This document shows positions 1-10,300 of a stretch of 64,000 nucleotides of DNA, in pieces (the first letter of the stretch is position 1; every line of letters starts with the position of its first letter). The notes below the pieces were generated by a model. That model searched no databases and was not told the origin of the DNA. It was given only the letters and a program-made list of their open reading frames with translations. A program made the translations under genes and the position numbers. Origin of the DNA: Lamellibrachia satsuma (lineage: Eukaryota > Annelida > Polychaeta > Sabellida > Siboglinidae); assembly GCA_033239005.1 (NCBI GenBank), contig BSQZ01000073.1, positions 624,501 to 688,500 of the forward strand, in the 5' to 3' direction.

Positions 1-1700
1 CACCAAACACATAGACAACGTGGGGTAAACAAAGTTGTACAAAATTCCAAATGGCAATAGCTGGACTCGAACCCCTCTCCTCTCGAACCCCTGTCCTCTC
101 GAACCCCTGTCCTCTTTGTCGACAGTCCGGCTTAACTGCCGAGCTGTCGCGGCCACGTTCACCACAGCAAACGCGCCAAAAAAATTTTACTATGGTGCAT
201 GTAGGAGGGTCGTATACATTATTTGTAGAATTATGATTGAGAATAGTGAAGCCAATACAGTAATGAATAGCTACATAAACACCGTGGAGATTAAACGTTT
301 TTTTAAACTGCAACTTCCGTGACAACGTAAAACGTGCGTTGACGTTGCAAGAATGACTACTATCAAGATTTCAAACAAAACAATGGCGAAGGCAGGGCGC
401 GCGATTGACGCGGCACGAAACGCGGCAGAGATAAGTTTTCGCTTGACCACTAATCTAACTAAATCGTCTACGTCCACTTGACAGTAGTGACGCTGGTCAC
501 CTGTCTTCGGGCCGGCCGGGTTAGCAGATCAAATAGCCACGCCCGACGCTAATGCTGTGGCAGGGAGTTGGCGTGCGACGTTCGGCATTTACGACTTCAA
601 CTAGGACTTGGTTTAGCGCCAGATTCCTGTTTGAATGGGATTGGTTGTGGGTCAGGGTTCAGTATAATGCGGCCATAATATTATACTTATAAAGGCAGCT
701 ACCAAGACGCAGCTCTCAGCCACCGGCGCGGTTACAACTACGAGCGCGATATGCGGGTGGTGTCATGTGCATGCTTCGTAGATATACCTTTAAAATTGTA
801 GAATGTCTTCAATATATACTTATACCAGTAACCACCCTTGTACCAACACGTTAAATTGTGTTTGCGTTAACTTATTTGTTCACTATCCTTTTGTAGGATT
901 GTAAGTGCGACATGCGTCTTACTCTTCGGGAGTGTTGGCCTGTGTTCAAGACAAAGCAAGACAAGACAAGACAATACTTCTTTATTTAATACGGAGATAG
1001 ATGTTCTGGCGTAATGTCAAAGTCTGGGAAACATTGCCCGCAGCTTCAGAAAGTTAACAAACGGGAATAATAATTTTATTATTTGTAATTTTTTTCCATA
1101 AAAATTACACTTTCTAATTATCTGTTTGTCTCCGTAAACAGTAGTTGTGTTTAGCTACGTAGGCAAACTCGCGTGTTGAATATTACGTGGAGGCAAAAAG
1201 CGCCATTTGAAAACGTGCGTGACGTCTGTTACGTCATGGTCGCGAGACGTTCGTCCATTAAACGTGCGGCGAAGCGTTTTTGAATTGTATTTGATATAAA
1301 CTTGTCAGTACGGAGGTTTCAATCCTCTGTGACCTTTCTGCGCAACGTAGTTTAATTTCTCACTATGGTATGTCCAGCAATAGCTCGAGTGGGCATTGTT
1401 ATTTTTTTCAAATGGCTGTGCCTGGACTATTTATGTTTGTTACGAGTTCACCGTTGTTAACTGGCAGCCACCATAAGAACATACGGCGTTTAAAATAATC
1501 TCAATAAAACATACGGCTCAGTATCCATGCTCACATGCATTCGAAACTACCATCTCCAGCCTGTAAATACGACCAGTTAAGTCATTTTGACGCTTACGCA
1601 TACGTATATTGCAAAATAGCGCAATTTCGTTCGCCGTGCTTCGCGGAGCTTGTTCGTTTGACGTATCAGGACGTATCTTCTATAGACGAATTGGTTTGGG
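1..1700. other. No supported gene; 5' flank of the protamine-like gene
   Basis: Open stretches are short (under 100 codons) and match nothing I know. Near 65-115 there are three copies of a short motif containing a B-box-like sequence on the minus strand (tcgaacccc), possibly a worn tRNA-derived SINE. At about 935-1010 there is a short repeat (gtgttggcc, then runs of acaag, then a T-rich run) that resembles the sequence at about 63755-63830, so it is probably the end of a dispersed element. An open reading frame of 67 codons at 1535-1738 is unrecognised. Confidence 0.4.
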
Positions 1701-1724
1701 TGGACAGTTTTGAAAGCAACGATT

Positions 1725-1900
1725 TGATTGGTCAATAAGACAGGCTTTCGTTCCAGAAAGTTCGAGGAACGTTTAAACGTGATTGGTTAGTAAAACAGGG
1801 GGGTCTGATCAACCAATCAAATTGAAGTAGGCGTCAGGCGAACGTTACGCGTCACGTAACGACATAACCGTTGGGAAACGGTAACTAACTTTCAGTTAGC
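1725..1900 (+). promoter_or_regulatory. Proximal promoter of protamine-like gene: CCAAT boxes plus three small palindromes
   Basis: Three CCAAT/ATTGG boxes lie at 1727-1731, 1782-1786 and 1813-1817, the first two within similar sequence. They are followed by three adjacent inverted repeats: 1843-1861 (CGTTACG, 5-nt spacer, CGTAACG), 1867-1882 (ACCGTT, 4-nt spacer, AACGGT) and 1885-1899 (CTAACT, 3-nt spacer, AGTTAG). These contain a CRE half-site CGTCA at 1850-1854 and two matches, on the minus strand, to the animal MYB core YAAC(G/T)G at 1868-1873 and 1893-1898. No TATA box was seen. Regulation by MYB/CREM-type factors is inference from motif matches only. Confidence 0.4.
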
Positions 1901-1954
1901 GTTTGTCCATCAAAGCGACCGGATCACAACTGCTAACCGCAGGGCACATTTACA

Positions 1955-2416
1955 ATGGCCTCCAGCTCCAACTTAAAAGAAGAACTGGAGGACGGCATGT
2001 GTCGCCGTGGACGTAAGGCGGTAAGTAGATGTTTTTGCATTTGTAAAAAATAGCGTATTTTTGTGCCATTTTCTTTCTGAAATTTTTCCGGCGTATTTTT
2101 TTTAAACTGTATTTCCCCCATACATCATCGGTGGTTCTATTAACTTCCGTAAATAAATACCGACGTTTTTTTAAATCTCCGCGTCCACGTTCATGATTAA
2201 CGATTCTACTTTTAACATTGCAAACCGTTATTCTGATAGACACGTTTTACGTATAAGTCCTTTGTTGTGTTAAAGGGGCGCGGCCGAAGCGGTAGCCGGA
2301 AGCGCAAAAGCCGAGGAAAGAAAGGACGCAGCCGTAGTCGCCGTCGCGCTAAACGCGCGAAGAAGGGGCGACGAGGACGAGGAAAGCGATCACGAGCTGG
2401 CAGGAGGAAGCGTTAA
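1955..2416 (+). CDS. Protamine-like sperm nuclear basic protein, two exons (1955-2020, 2276-2416)
   Basis: Exon 1 (22 codons) starts at an ATG in good context (acaATGg) and ends at a perfect donor, GTAAGT at 2021. The intron is 255 bp and ends AG at 2274-2275. Exon 2 gives 46 codons and TAA at 2414-2416. The 68-aa product has a short Ser/Glu-containing N-terminus (MASSSNLKEELEDG) with one Cys at residue 16, followed from residue 17 by an almost uninterrupted run of Arg, Lys, Gly and Ser with repeated GRGR, SRSR and GKRSR motifs; over half of these residues are basic. No acidic or large hydrophobic residue occurs in the tail. This composition and length are those of protamines and protamine-like proteins, which condense sperm DNA in the nucleus. 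The N-terminal segment could be a removable leader. Alternatives are a basic RS-like protein or an H1-tail-derived protein. Codon bias (CGC, CGT, CGA, AAG) and clean splice sites argue that it is real. Confidence 0.62.
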
Positions 2417-2433
2417 GGCATTACAAATGCCTT
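2415..2433 (+). terminator. Perfect 8-bp hairpin over the stop codon, histone stem-loop-like
   Basis: AAGGCATT, loop ACA, AATGCCTT is a perfect inverted repeat starting within the TAA stop of the protamine-like gene. It recalls the GGC...GCC stem-loop at the 3' end of replication-dependent histone mRNAs, but the loop is 3 nt rather than 4 and the stem sequence differs from the histone consensus. A role in 3' end formation or translational control is inference. Confidence 0.35.
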
Positions 2434-3863
2434 CTTCCTTACTACGTGTCCGTCTTAACGGACCCGCTACATCTTCGGTTAGTTCTTCGGTCAGCCGCAT
2501 CGCGCCACCTTGTACAACGAAGGCGCGACCCGCCGAACAATACGGACGCTAAAATGGGCCCAGAACGCACGAACCATATCAGCGTTAGTAATACAACACT
2601 TAAGATTGAAGTGTGCATACCATCATAAAATGCGCGTCAGAGATCGACCTATGAAAACACTCCATAGAGGGCGCTGAGAACGCCCGGTTGCCAGCGCTGT
2701 TACGCGAGCAGCGAATGGCGAACCGTGTGAAGGACTCGTCGCAATTGGCGCAGAAGATATGAGTTTGACATTTGAGGCATCCACCGCATTGTACAACGAA
2801 CTGACAAAACGATGGACGTGTGTTATAACACGGAACTAGGACTCCAGCTATGATGCATGCGCAGTGCGGTGGTCAGAAACTGGAGCGCAGACAATGCACT
2901 CGGTGTACTTGAATGTACGTATGCGCAATTATGCTGAACGTATAAAGTGATGGTATGAACCCTGACAATGTATTGGTGTTATTAACAGCAAAAACACGTC
3001 TCCAATGATAGGAATAGTACAACATCCCTTCATACACCCATGAACAATATATAGTTTCACCCCCCCATTACACTGCAACGTAGGGGGGTATACGAAAGCG
3101 GAATCACCCCCTGCCCCCGGGTCACTACACCACTGACACCGTCACTAAATGTCGTCTGAGTTAATTCTGCTTTGTTTAGTTTGGTTGAATACTCGAACAG
3201 GTAGTCCCAGTCAGTGATATAATTACGCGATCCAGAATAATGCTTTAACATTGCTCACAAATCACACTCGGCGCTGCCACACCTGAAATCGGAATTCACA
3301 ACATCAATAAAACAGTCAACAATGATTGAAAACGATGGGCCAGACTGGGAGTGATATGTCGCGAATGCTCCTTCATCTTGACTCGGTGCCCCATTGTTCG
3401 TGCTTTGACTGATGCGAACTCGTTGTTCACGTAGCACGTGGTGAGGAATGTCATGAGGATACGAATAATTGTTCTGGAACGAAGCCTCGATTCCACAGTT
3501 CACCACCCACTGAAAGAGGTCGAGCCCATCCCAGCTGCCCGCCATCTGTCTTGTGTTTGTTTCGTAAGTCCTGATGTGACGTCGCCACGATGAACTTTAC
3601 CCTGAATTTCTTCTGCAGCGATGTCGACGTAAGTTTGGGTGAGTCGACCGATAACAGAGTCGATGTCCTCGTCCTTGGTCGAGTCCACCAGGTACTCAAT
3701 CTGTGCCAAAACCCGAACCTTGTTGTGATAGCACATCATAAGTTGAATGTTGAAGCGGCGCCCCATACACAGTGCGTTTTAGTGGGTGTCACCACTGTCT
3801 GTGCAGACGCCAGAGCGGGAGCTCAATCTATGTGTCGTGATGTCGATGTTGTTAATAAAACTA
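2434..3863. other. No supported gene
   Basis: Overlapping open stretches of 64-109 codons occur on both strands at 3057-3919, but none resembles a protein I know, and no splice-consistent model could be built. The first part (2434-2950) is the 3' flank of the protamine-like gene. Confidence 0.4.
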
Positions 3864-3988
3864 TATTAACTAAAGAGTTGAGACATCTCTTTACACTTGT
3901 CATTATATTTGTTTATTAACTAAAGAGTTGAGACATCTCTTTACACTTGTCATTATATTTGTTTATTAACTAAAGAGTTAAGACATCT
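3864..3988. repeat. 50-bp tandem repeat, about 2.5 copies
   Basis: The unit begins tattaactaaagagttgaga and recurs at 3864, 3914 and 3964, nearly identical in the first two copies. It lies at the 5' edge of the gypsy remnant. It is too short to be called an LTR. Confidence 0.8.
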
Positions 3989-3998
3989 GCCAGATATA

Positions 3999-6430
3999 AG
4001 TTTTATAACCGAACACAAGCTACCAACGAATCTGTCGACAGCTTTGTCACTGACGTAAAATTGCTCGCGAGAGACTGTGGTTTTCCACCTGACATTGTTG
4101 ATGAAATGATCTGTGGCAGGCTTGTGTACGGAACTAACTCACAAAAAATGCGAGAACGTTTTATCAATCGTGGAGCAGATCTGAATCTTCAAAACGCAAT
4201 CGACATTGCTCGTGCACATGCGGATACGACCAACATACACTGTGGATACGACCAACATACACTGCGGATACGACCAACATACCAACATGGAAGAATGTCC
4301 CTCGCGAGGTCGTATGTGCAATAAATGCAAGAAAAGAAATAACTTTTCTGCAGTTTATCGCCAGAAGGTGGTCCACAGCATAGAACCACCTGGCATAGAC
4401 GACGATAATGATAGTGACATTAGTGGCGAGTTCTACATTGACACTGTAAACTCTCAGACTCGCAGCAACGACCCAGCATGTGTGGGTCTTGCATTCAACG
4501 ACAAGACAATAACGCTCAAGATAGACACATGTGCTCAAGTGAATATCCTACTAAAGGTTGAGTTTAACAAACTACACACACGGCAGTCGCTGAAGCGCAG
4601 TAAAGTGACACTCCATGGGTACAGCGGCCATAAACTTAGCAACCTTGGTGTATGCAAACTCGAATGCTCCGACAAAGGTGCCACCCACAACCTACAGTTC
4701 CAGGTTGACGTGCGTGCACCTCCCATAATGGCACACAAACCCTGTGTTAACACGAAACTTGTGAAACTCATACTGTCCGTCGACGACAGTGGCGCCACCG
4801 TTGACACACATCGTCAGTTCAACAGTGATGATGTAGAACTGAACCAGCTCCTCGCCGAGTACTCTGATCTATTCGATGGCATCAGATAATTTCCAGTAGA
4901 ACATTCACTCACGCTACTTCTGGACGCCAAGCCAGTCGTACACCCACCACGTAAGGTATCAATGGCGCTTCGTGCTAAAGTCAAACAAGAACGCGCGCGT
5001 ATGGAGCATTTTATATCATCACTAAGGTAACTGTACCCACCGATTTGGTAAACTCCATGGCTGTCGTGCATAAGCGCAATGGTGACGTATGCGCCATAAA
5101 AGCGACCATAATACCCAGTACCAAAACTAGAGGACGTACCAACAAGCTCGCAGGCGCTAGACATTTCTCAGTGTTAGGCGCCCGCAGCGGATACTGGCAG
5201 ATCAAACTGGCAGACTCAATGTCACGCCCGGCAACCTTCAACACACCATTTGGCCGATATCGCTACCTTCGTAATCCTTTCGGCATAAATGCCGCCCAAG
5301 ATGTGTTGCAACGCCGTGTCGACGAGACATACGAACACTTGCCACGTGTTACCGGCCCGAGTGATGACGTACTAGTCGCCGGCACAACAAGAGACGAACA
5401 TCTCCAGACACTGCGCGCGACGTTTCAGAGCGCTCGTGAAAATGGTCAGCGTACAACTTCGATAAGTGTCGTTTCAACTTGTCCGAAGTCAGCTACTAGG
5501 GTCATGTGATGTCGTCCGACGGTATGAAGCCAGACCCCAAGAGAGTTGAGGCCATCGCGAAAATGGCAAAGCCGGCGAACAAATCAGAACTACAGACCAT
5601 ACTAGGTATGGAGAACTACCTCTCGAAGTTTGCACCACACCCGAGTGGTGTGACTGCGCCGATGCGTGACTTACTAAAGAAGGACTCTGAGTTTATGTGG
5701 GACATGCAACAAGAAACAGCGTTCACCAAGATGAAAGACATCGTCACCCGATCACCCGTTCTGGTAGTAGATTACTACAGCAGCTATCCCGAAGTGGAAC
5801 ACCTGCCAGATACACGAGCAGCCACAGTGATCAACAAAATCAAACGAATTTTGGCGCGTCACGGGTAATGTCAGGAACTACTGACCGATAACGGGCCCCA
5901 GTACTCCAGCAGTGAGACCAGCAAGTTTGCAGATGAGTGGAATTTCTACCACGTGACATCAAGCCCCACATATCCTCAATGGAATGGCCTTGCGGAGAGA
6001 ACCGTGCAGACAATCAAACGGCTAATAAAAAAAGCGAAAGAAGAGAAGAAAGATCCGTACCTGAGCCTGCTAGAGCCACGCCACGCAACACCCCCGTAAC
6101 GGGTTTGTGTTCCCAGAACAGCATCTACGTCACGCCGACTGCGTTCGTCAATACCATGCACAATCAACCATCTGCGCCCCGTAGTTATAGAACCTAGTGT
6201 TATTGAAAACATACTGGAGCGTAATCAAACAACACAACAAACCAATTACGACAAATCTGGAAAGGATCTTGAGCCACTCCACAGCGGCGAACATGTACGT
6301 CTGTGCATCGCAGGTCCAAAACCACAATGGGAACCTGCTATTGTAGGCCCTAATTAAAACTCCACAACCTAGATCGCCACGCTCGTACAGCTTGGTCGAG
6401 TATATCAACGAAGCCGAAGACACCTCCTGA
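3999..6430 (+). mobile_element. Decayed Ty3/gypsy LTR retrotransposon (gag, protease, RT, part of integrase)
   Basis: Gag-like sequence (3999-4324) precedes a zinc-knuckle relic that has lost its final His/Cys, then a protease region (about 4480-4560) in which the active-site DTG reads DTC. Reverse transcriptase fragments at 5045-5509 include the YWQI and TPFGRY blocks and a DD motif at SDDVLVAG. At 5506-5868 the RT thumb region runs directly into integrase (VVDYYSSYP), so RNase H and the integrase zinc-binding domain are deleted. Integrase core motifs TDNGPQ and an NGLAERTVQ-like block follow in another frame (about 5885-6090). Stops and frameshifts occur throughout and no clear LTRs were found. 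A 24-bp triplication sits at about 4218-4285. Confidence 0.8.
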
Positions 6431-7131
6431 AAACCCGAGATACCGAAAAACTAAAAAGGTGCATATATGTGGAGCTCACAAACGCAAAAAAAACATCTTT
6501 GCACTTATATATAATGGGCTACTGGTTAGCCGTTTTATAATGAACCCATTAACCTCAAACATCGATTACTCTTTGACAGATAATCTGAGTAAAGAACCGC
6601 CGCGTACACAATTCCACGCATTGCTGTCTATTTAATTTCTTGTTATTGCCTCTGATAATTTTTAGATTCATGTTAAAAAAACCTGATTCGAGTTTCCATT
6701 TTCTTTTCCAATTAATAACTTAAATGTCTCTCCACTGCGCGGTGAAATTTAATCGAAATTATTACTGTTATTGTATAGCTTATACGTAAATCTACTAACT
6801 CGTGTTTATTGAGATTACCATTAGCTCTAATAATAATTTAGTCTAAAAATATAGTTATTGTTATTAACTGGTGAATTTTACCCAACTCTACCCTACTACT
6901 AACAATTGCCAGCCTCGGTTACACCTGTTACTGTGACCGCGGGTAGCTGAGACGGTTCGAACGCAGACGATCGGAAAGCAGACGACTTTCTATAAACAAA
7001 ACCTTATCAACAAAATAATAGCTATTGTTTCTTTACTATATTTTTACAGCATCGCACATAACAGTGTATGTAAGTCTTACCATTCATACTATATTTTACG
7101 TAATCCACTTAGCCATATTTGATGAACTGAT
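6431..7131. other. No supported gene; AT-rich spacer upstream of the SIX6OS1-like gene
   Basis: AT-rich sequence without recognisable coding capacity. It should contain the promoter and first untranslated exon of the downstream gene, but I can point to no specific element. A 24-codon open segment at 7132-7203 would join in frame to the acceptor at 7346-7347 and is a weak alternative first coding exon. Confidence 0.35.
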
Positions 7132-7374
7132 ATGAGTAATTTGGACTTCGACAACGCTGACACTGTTACCGCCCGGCACCGCCCTATCCCACACGGGGCA
7201 AATGTGTATGTCAAGGACTCACTAATTCTAAAACTACAAAATATTCAGCGTGTTTGAAGATGGTAGTCAACTAGAAGTTCTAGTAAGAACTACATAATTA
7301 GGTATTACTAGTATTACGCATTTTTTTACATATGTGTTTACTTGTAGAGTGTTGAACCACCAACAGCAAATAGT

Positions 7375-10300
7375 ATGACATCAGTAGCTACAGCTGATCT
7401 GGAGAAAATTATCAATGATTTGGGTAAGTGTGCTGTTGCTGTCTACAGAAAAGTATTATGAAATAGATCATCGGCTTTAATTCCTATTTTATTACATCCA
7501 GATGTTTTTCAAGATAGAAAGAAACCACATTAACTTCGGTTATGACCAGATAAAAAAATCCAGTATAATGTGAACCACTGTAGTTTTAATAGATTCCCCT
7601 CATGTTAATTTTGGGAAATTAGATATTTCTGTGGCAATCACAGACATTGACAGTAAGGGGCTGCACGAATTATTTAATTGTTTGCATTTCATAGTTTTGT
7701 CTTTCAATATTTGTCTTCCACAGGGTGACAGTAGTAAATAAAATTATTTTCTGTTTAGAATTTGAAAACCAACAGTATGTGAAAGAGATTACAAAGGAGA
7801 AGGACCGTGTGGATGGTAAGACAATATTTACAAAACCCTCTGATAGCTTAAGCTGGATTCACAAGGCATAACAAAGTTTATTGTAGCCTAATCCTGCTGC
7901 AGAGTTAGATATACATGTAGCCAGTCTTGAAGTTCACAGTTATATATGTGATTTGTTTAGTCAACTTCCACATGTGATCCTATAAATAGTAATATTTTTA
8001 AAGTACATTCTTTATCAGCATAAGTTTTATTCAGTTTTCATATAGTTGTCATCATATGATGACTTGTCCACCAAGTTCAAGATTGAAAGGTATTTATGAA
8101 ACCTTCATATTATTTATATCATATTTTGGTTGATAACTTTGTATTTAGTGAAAGTTTCAGTATGTTGAGAATGTTTGAAGACAAATATGATAGAAAATTT
8201 TGTTTCTTTCCCAACAAATTAACTTTCAAGGAGTCATTTCACTGCAAATAATGTTTTCTTATCAAATTCTTTAATAATATGATGCAGGTTTTGGAATTTA
8301 CCAAAAAAAACCCACCCACCTCCATTTTGCTATTATTAACATGCAGCATGTACAGTAATGCATGTACACTGAATACACCTTTTTAAAGTTTGAATTTGCA
8401 TATTTAACCTGCAGTGAGCACCATCTTGCCCCTTTTATTAGCGACACTCACAGCAAGTTAAATACGCAAATTTGAGCATCAAAAAAGATGATTAAATGTG
8501 TTTTTACACACAACATGCTTACTAATTTTCATGTTCTATAGTTTATTATGCATTGTGCATGATTACTAAGCAAATTGCATGTTATAATGACGACATTGAG
8601 GTGCACCTGGATTCTAGAAAAGTGCCTGTGCAGTTTTTTACTCAATAAAAACGTTTTTACCACATGGTAAAAACCAGCGAACCATGACATGACATGAGCA
8701 TATTGTAGTAAGCTAGACATGGCTCTCTTCTCAGAAATCACTGTGCAACTGGAGGAGCATAAAACAAATGTTGTGAGACTTAAGCAGGAGACAAAACAAC
8801 TTGATGAAGACACCAAATCGCACCATCGACAGTTTACACAGAATCGTGCCAACGTTGAGAGGTAATAGCGATTCCAGACTCTGTGAAATTGTTGTCGTTT
8901 CTGCAATGTTGCATGATACAACAATTAATGGAGCTTTATCAATTGGTCAATCAATCAATAAATCAATAATTTATTTCCAACAAACAGTATAAATTCCGTA
9001 ATAATAGTAGAATACAACACAATATTCAACTATTCTATATTCAATTATACTACTAAAATATTGTACTTATGAAAATTTCAAATCCATAACACATGTAATG
9101 TTCGATTATGAATGCATTACTTTTTTAGAGCTAACACCTAGAAAGAAGATATAATTTGTAGCATTTTTTATGTCCTTGTATGCTTCTGCATCCAGTGAAG
9201 TTTTCATGTAGTGAATTCCACAATTTTGTTAAAACGATGCTTACGCACCTTGCAATGACTCATATTCAGAAGACCAATAGGAGGAATTCTTTGCGGGCAC
9301 CATCAGCAAGATACCAGACACAGAAGAGCTGATTGTCATGGGAGACTTCAACGGTAGAGTGGGCAAAAGAAGATCACCTTGGGAGCCGTACCTGGGCCCA
9401 CACAGTGACACCACTACAAACTGTAATTAAAATGGGGAACAGCTACTTGGAATCTGTGCAGAGTATGGACTGTCGATCACAAACACCTTTTATAAACACA
9501 TACCCAGTCAAACACAGACATGATACAAATTTTATGATCTCATTACATCATCCCAGATAGACTACATCTTGACAATGATAGAACACAGAAGAAACGTCAC
9601 AGATGCAAAGGCCACTCCCAATGCAGGCCTGGACACAGACCATCGTCCAGTCATCCTATGCACTAGAACACAAAGAAGGCCTGGACACAGACCATTGTCC
9701 AGTCATCCTATGCACTAGAACACCAAGTCGAAGAACCAAGATCCAAGATGAAAGTTTCAAAAGAACAGAGGAAACTCCAAAAGGAAGAAATCTGGCAGGA
9801 AGTGGGGATAGAAGTGATTAAGAAGCTGAAGTATGTGAACAGTACAGAACTGACTGCAGAAGAAACATGGTCTGTCTTCAAAAACACTCTAGTTGAAACA
9901 CTCAAAGAAGCATGCGACACAAGGAAGACAGGAAGATGGCAGACAAAACAGACAGTCTGGTGGAACAACACAATAAAAGAGAGAAGAAGTTGTACAGTAC
10001 AAGGTGTGGGTGAAAACAAAGCTGGAGGAGGACTACATCAGATACAGAATTGCAAGACGACACAGCAAGAGAGTTGTGAAGGCTGCTAAAGAATCATCCT
10101 CAGTTCGTACGGTGAGGAACTGAGTGAACTGTGCAAACACTCACCCAGAAAATTGTATAAGAGTGTCAAAGCCAAGAGACTAAAAAACAAGGTGTACAAC
10201 CCAACAACAATGATAGACGACAAAGATGGAAACCCCCTAAATTATTAAAACAGCATCAAGAACAGATGGCAAGAGTACTTCAAAGGACTCCTAAATCCAG

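Noticed and set aside
2416..2433. True histone mRNA stem-loop
   Set aside because: The loop is 3 nt, the stem sequence differs from the histone consensus and no purine-rich downstream element was recognised; kept only as a resemblance.
3057..3919. A gene in the overlapping open stretches on both strands
   Set aside because: No frame has recognisable motifs, and splice-consistent joining failed.
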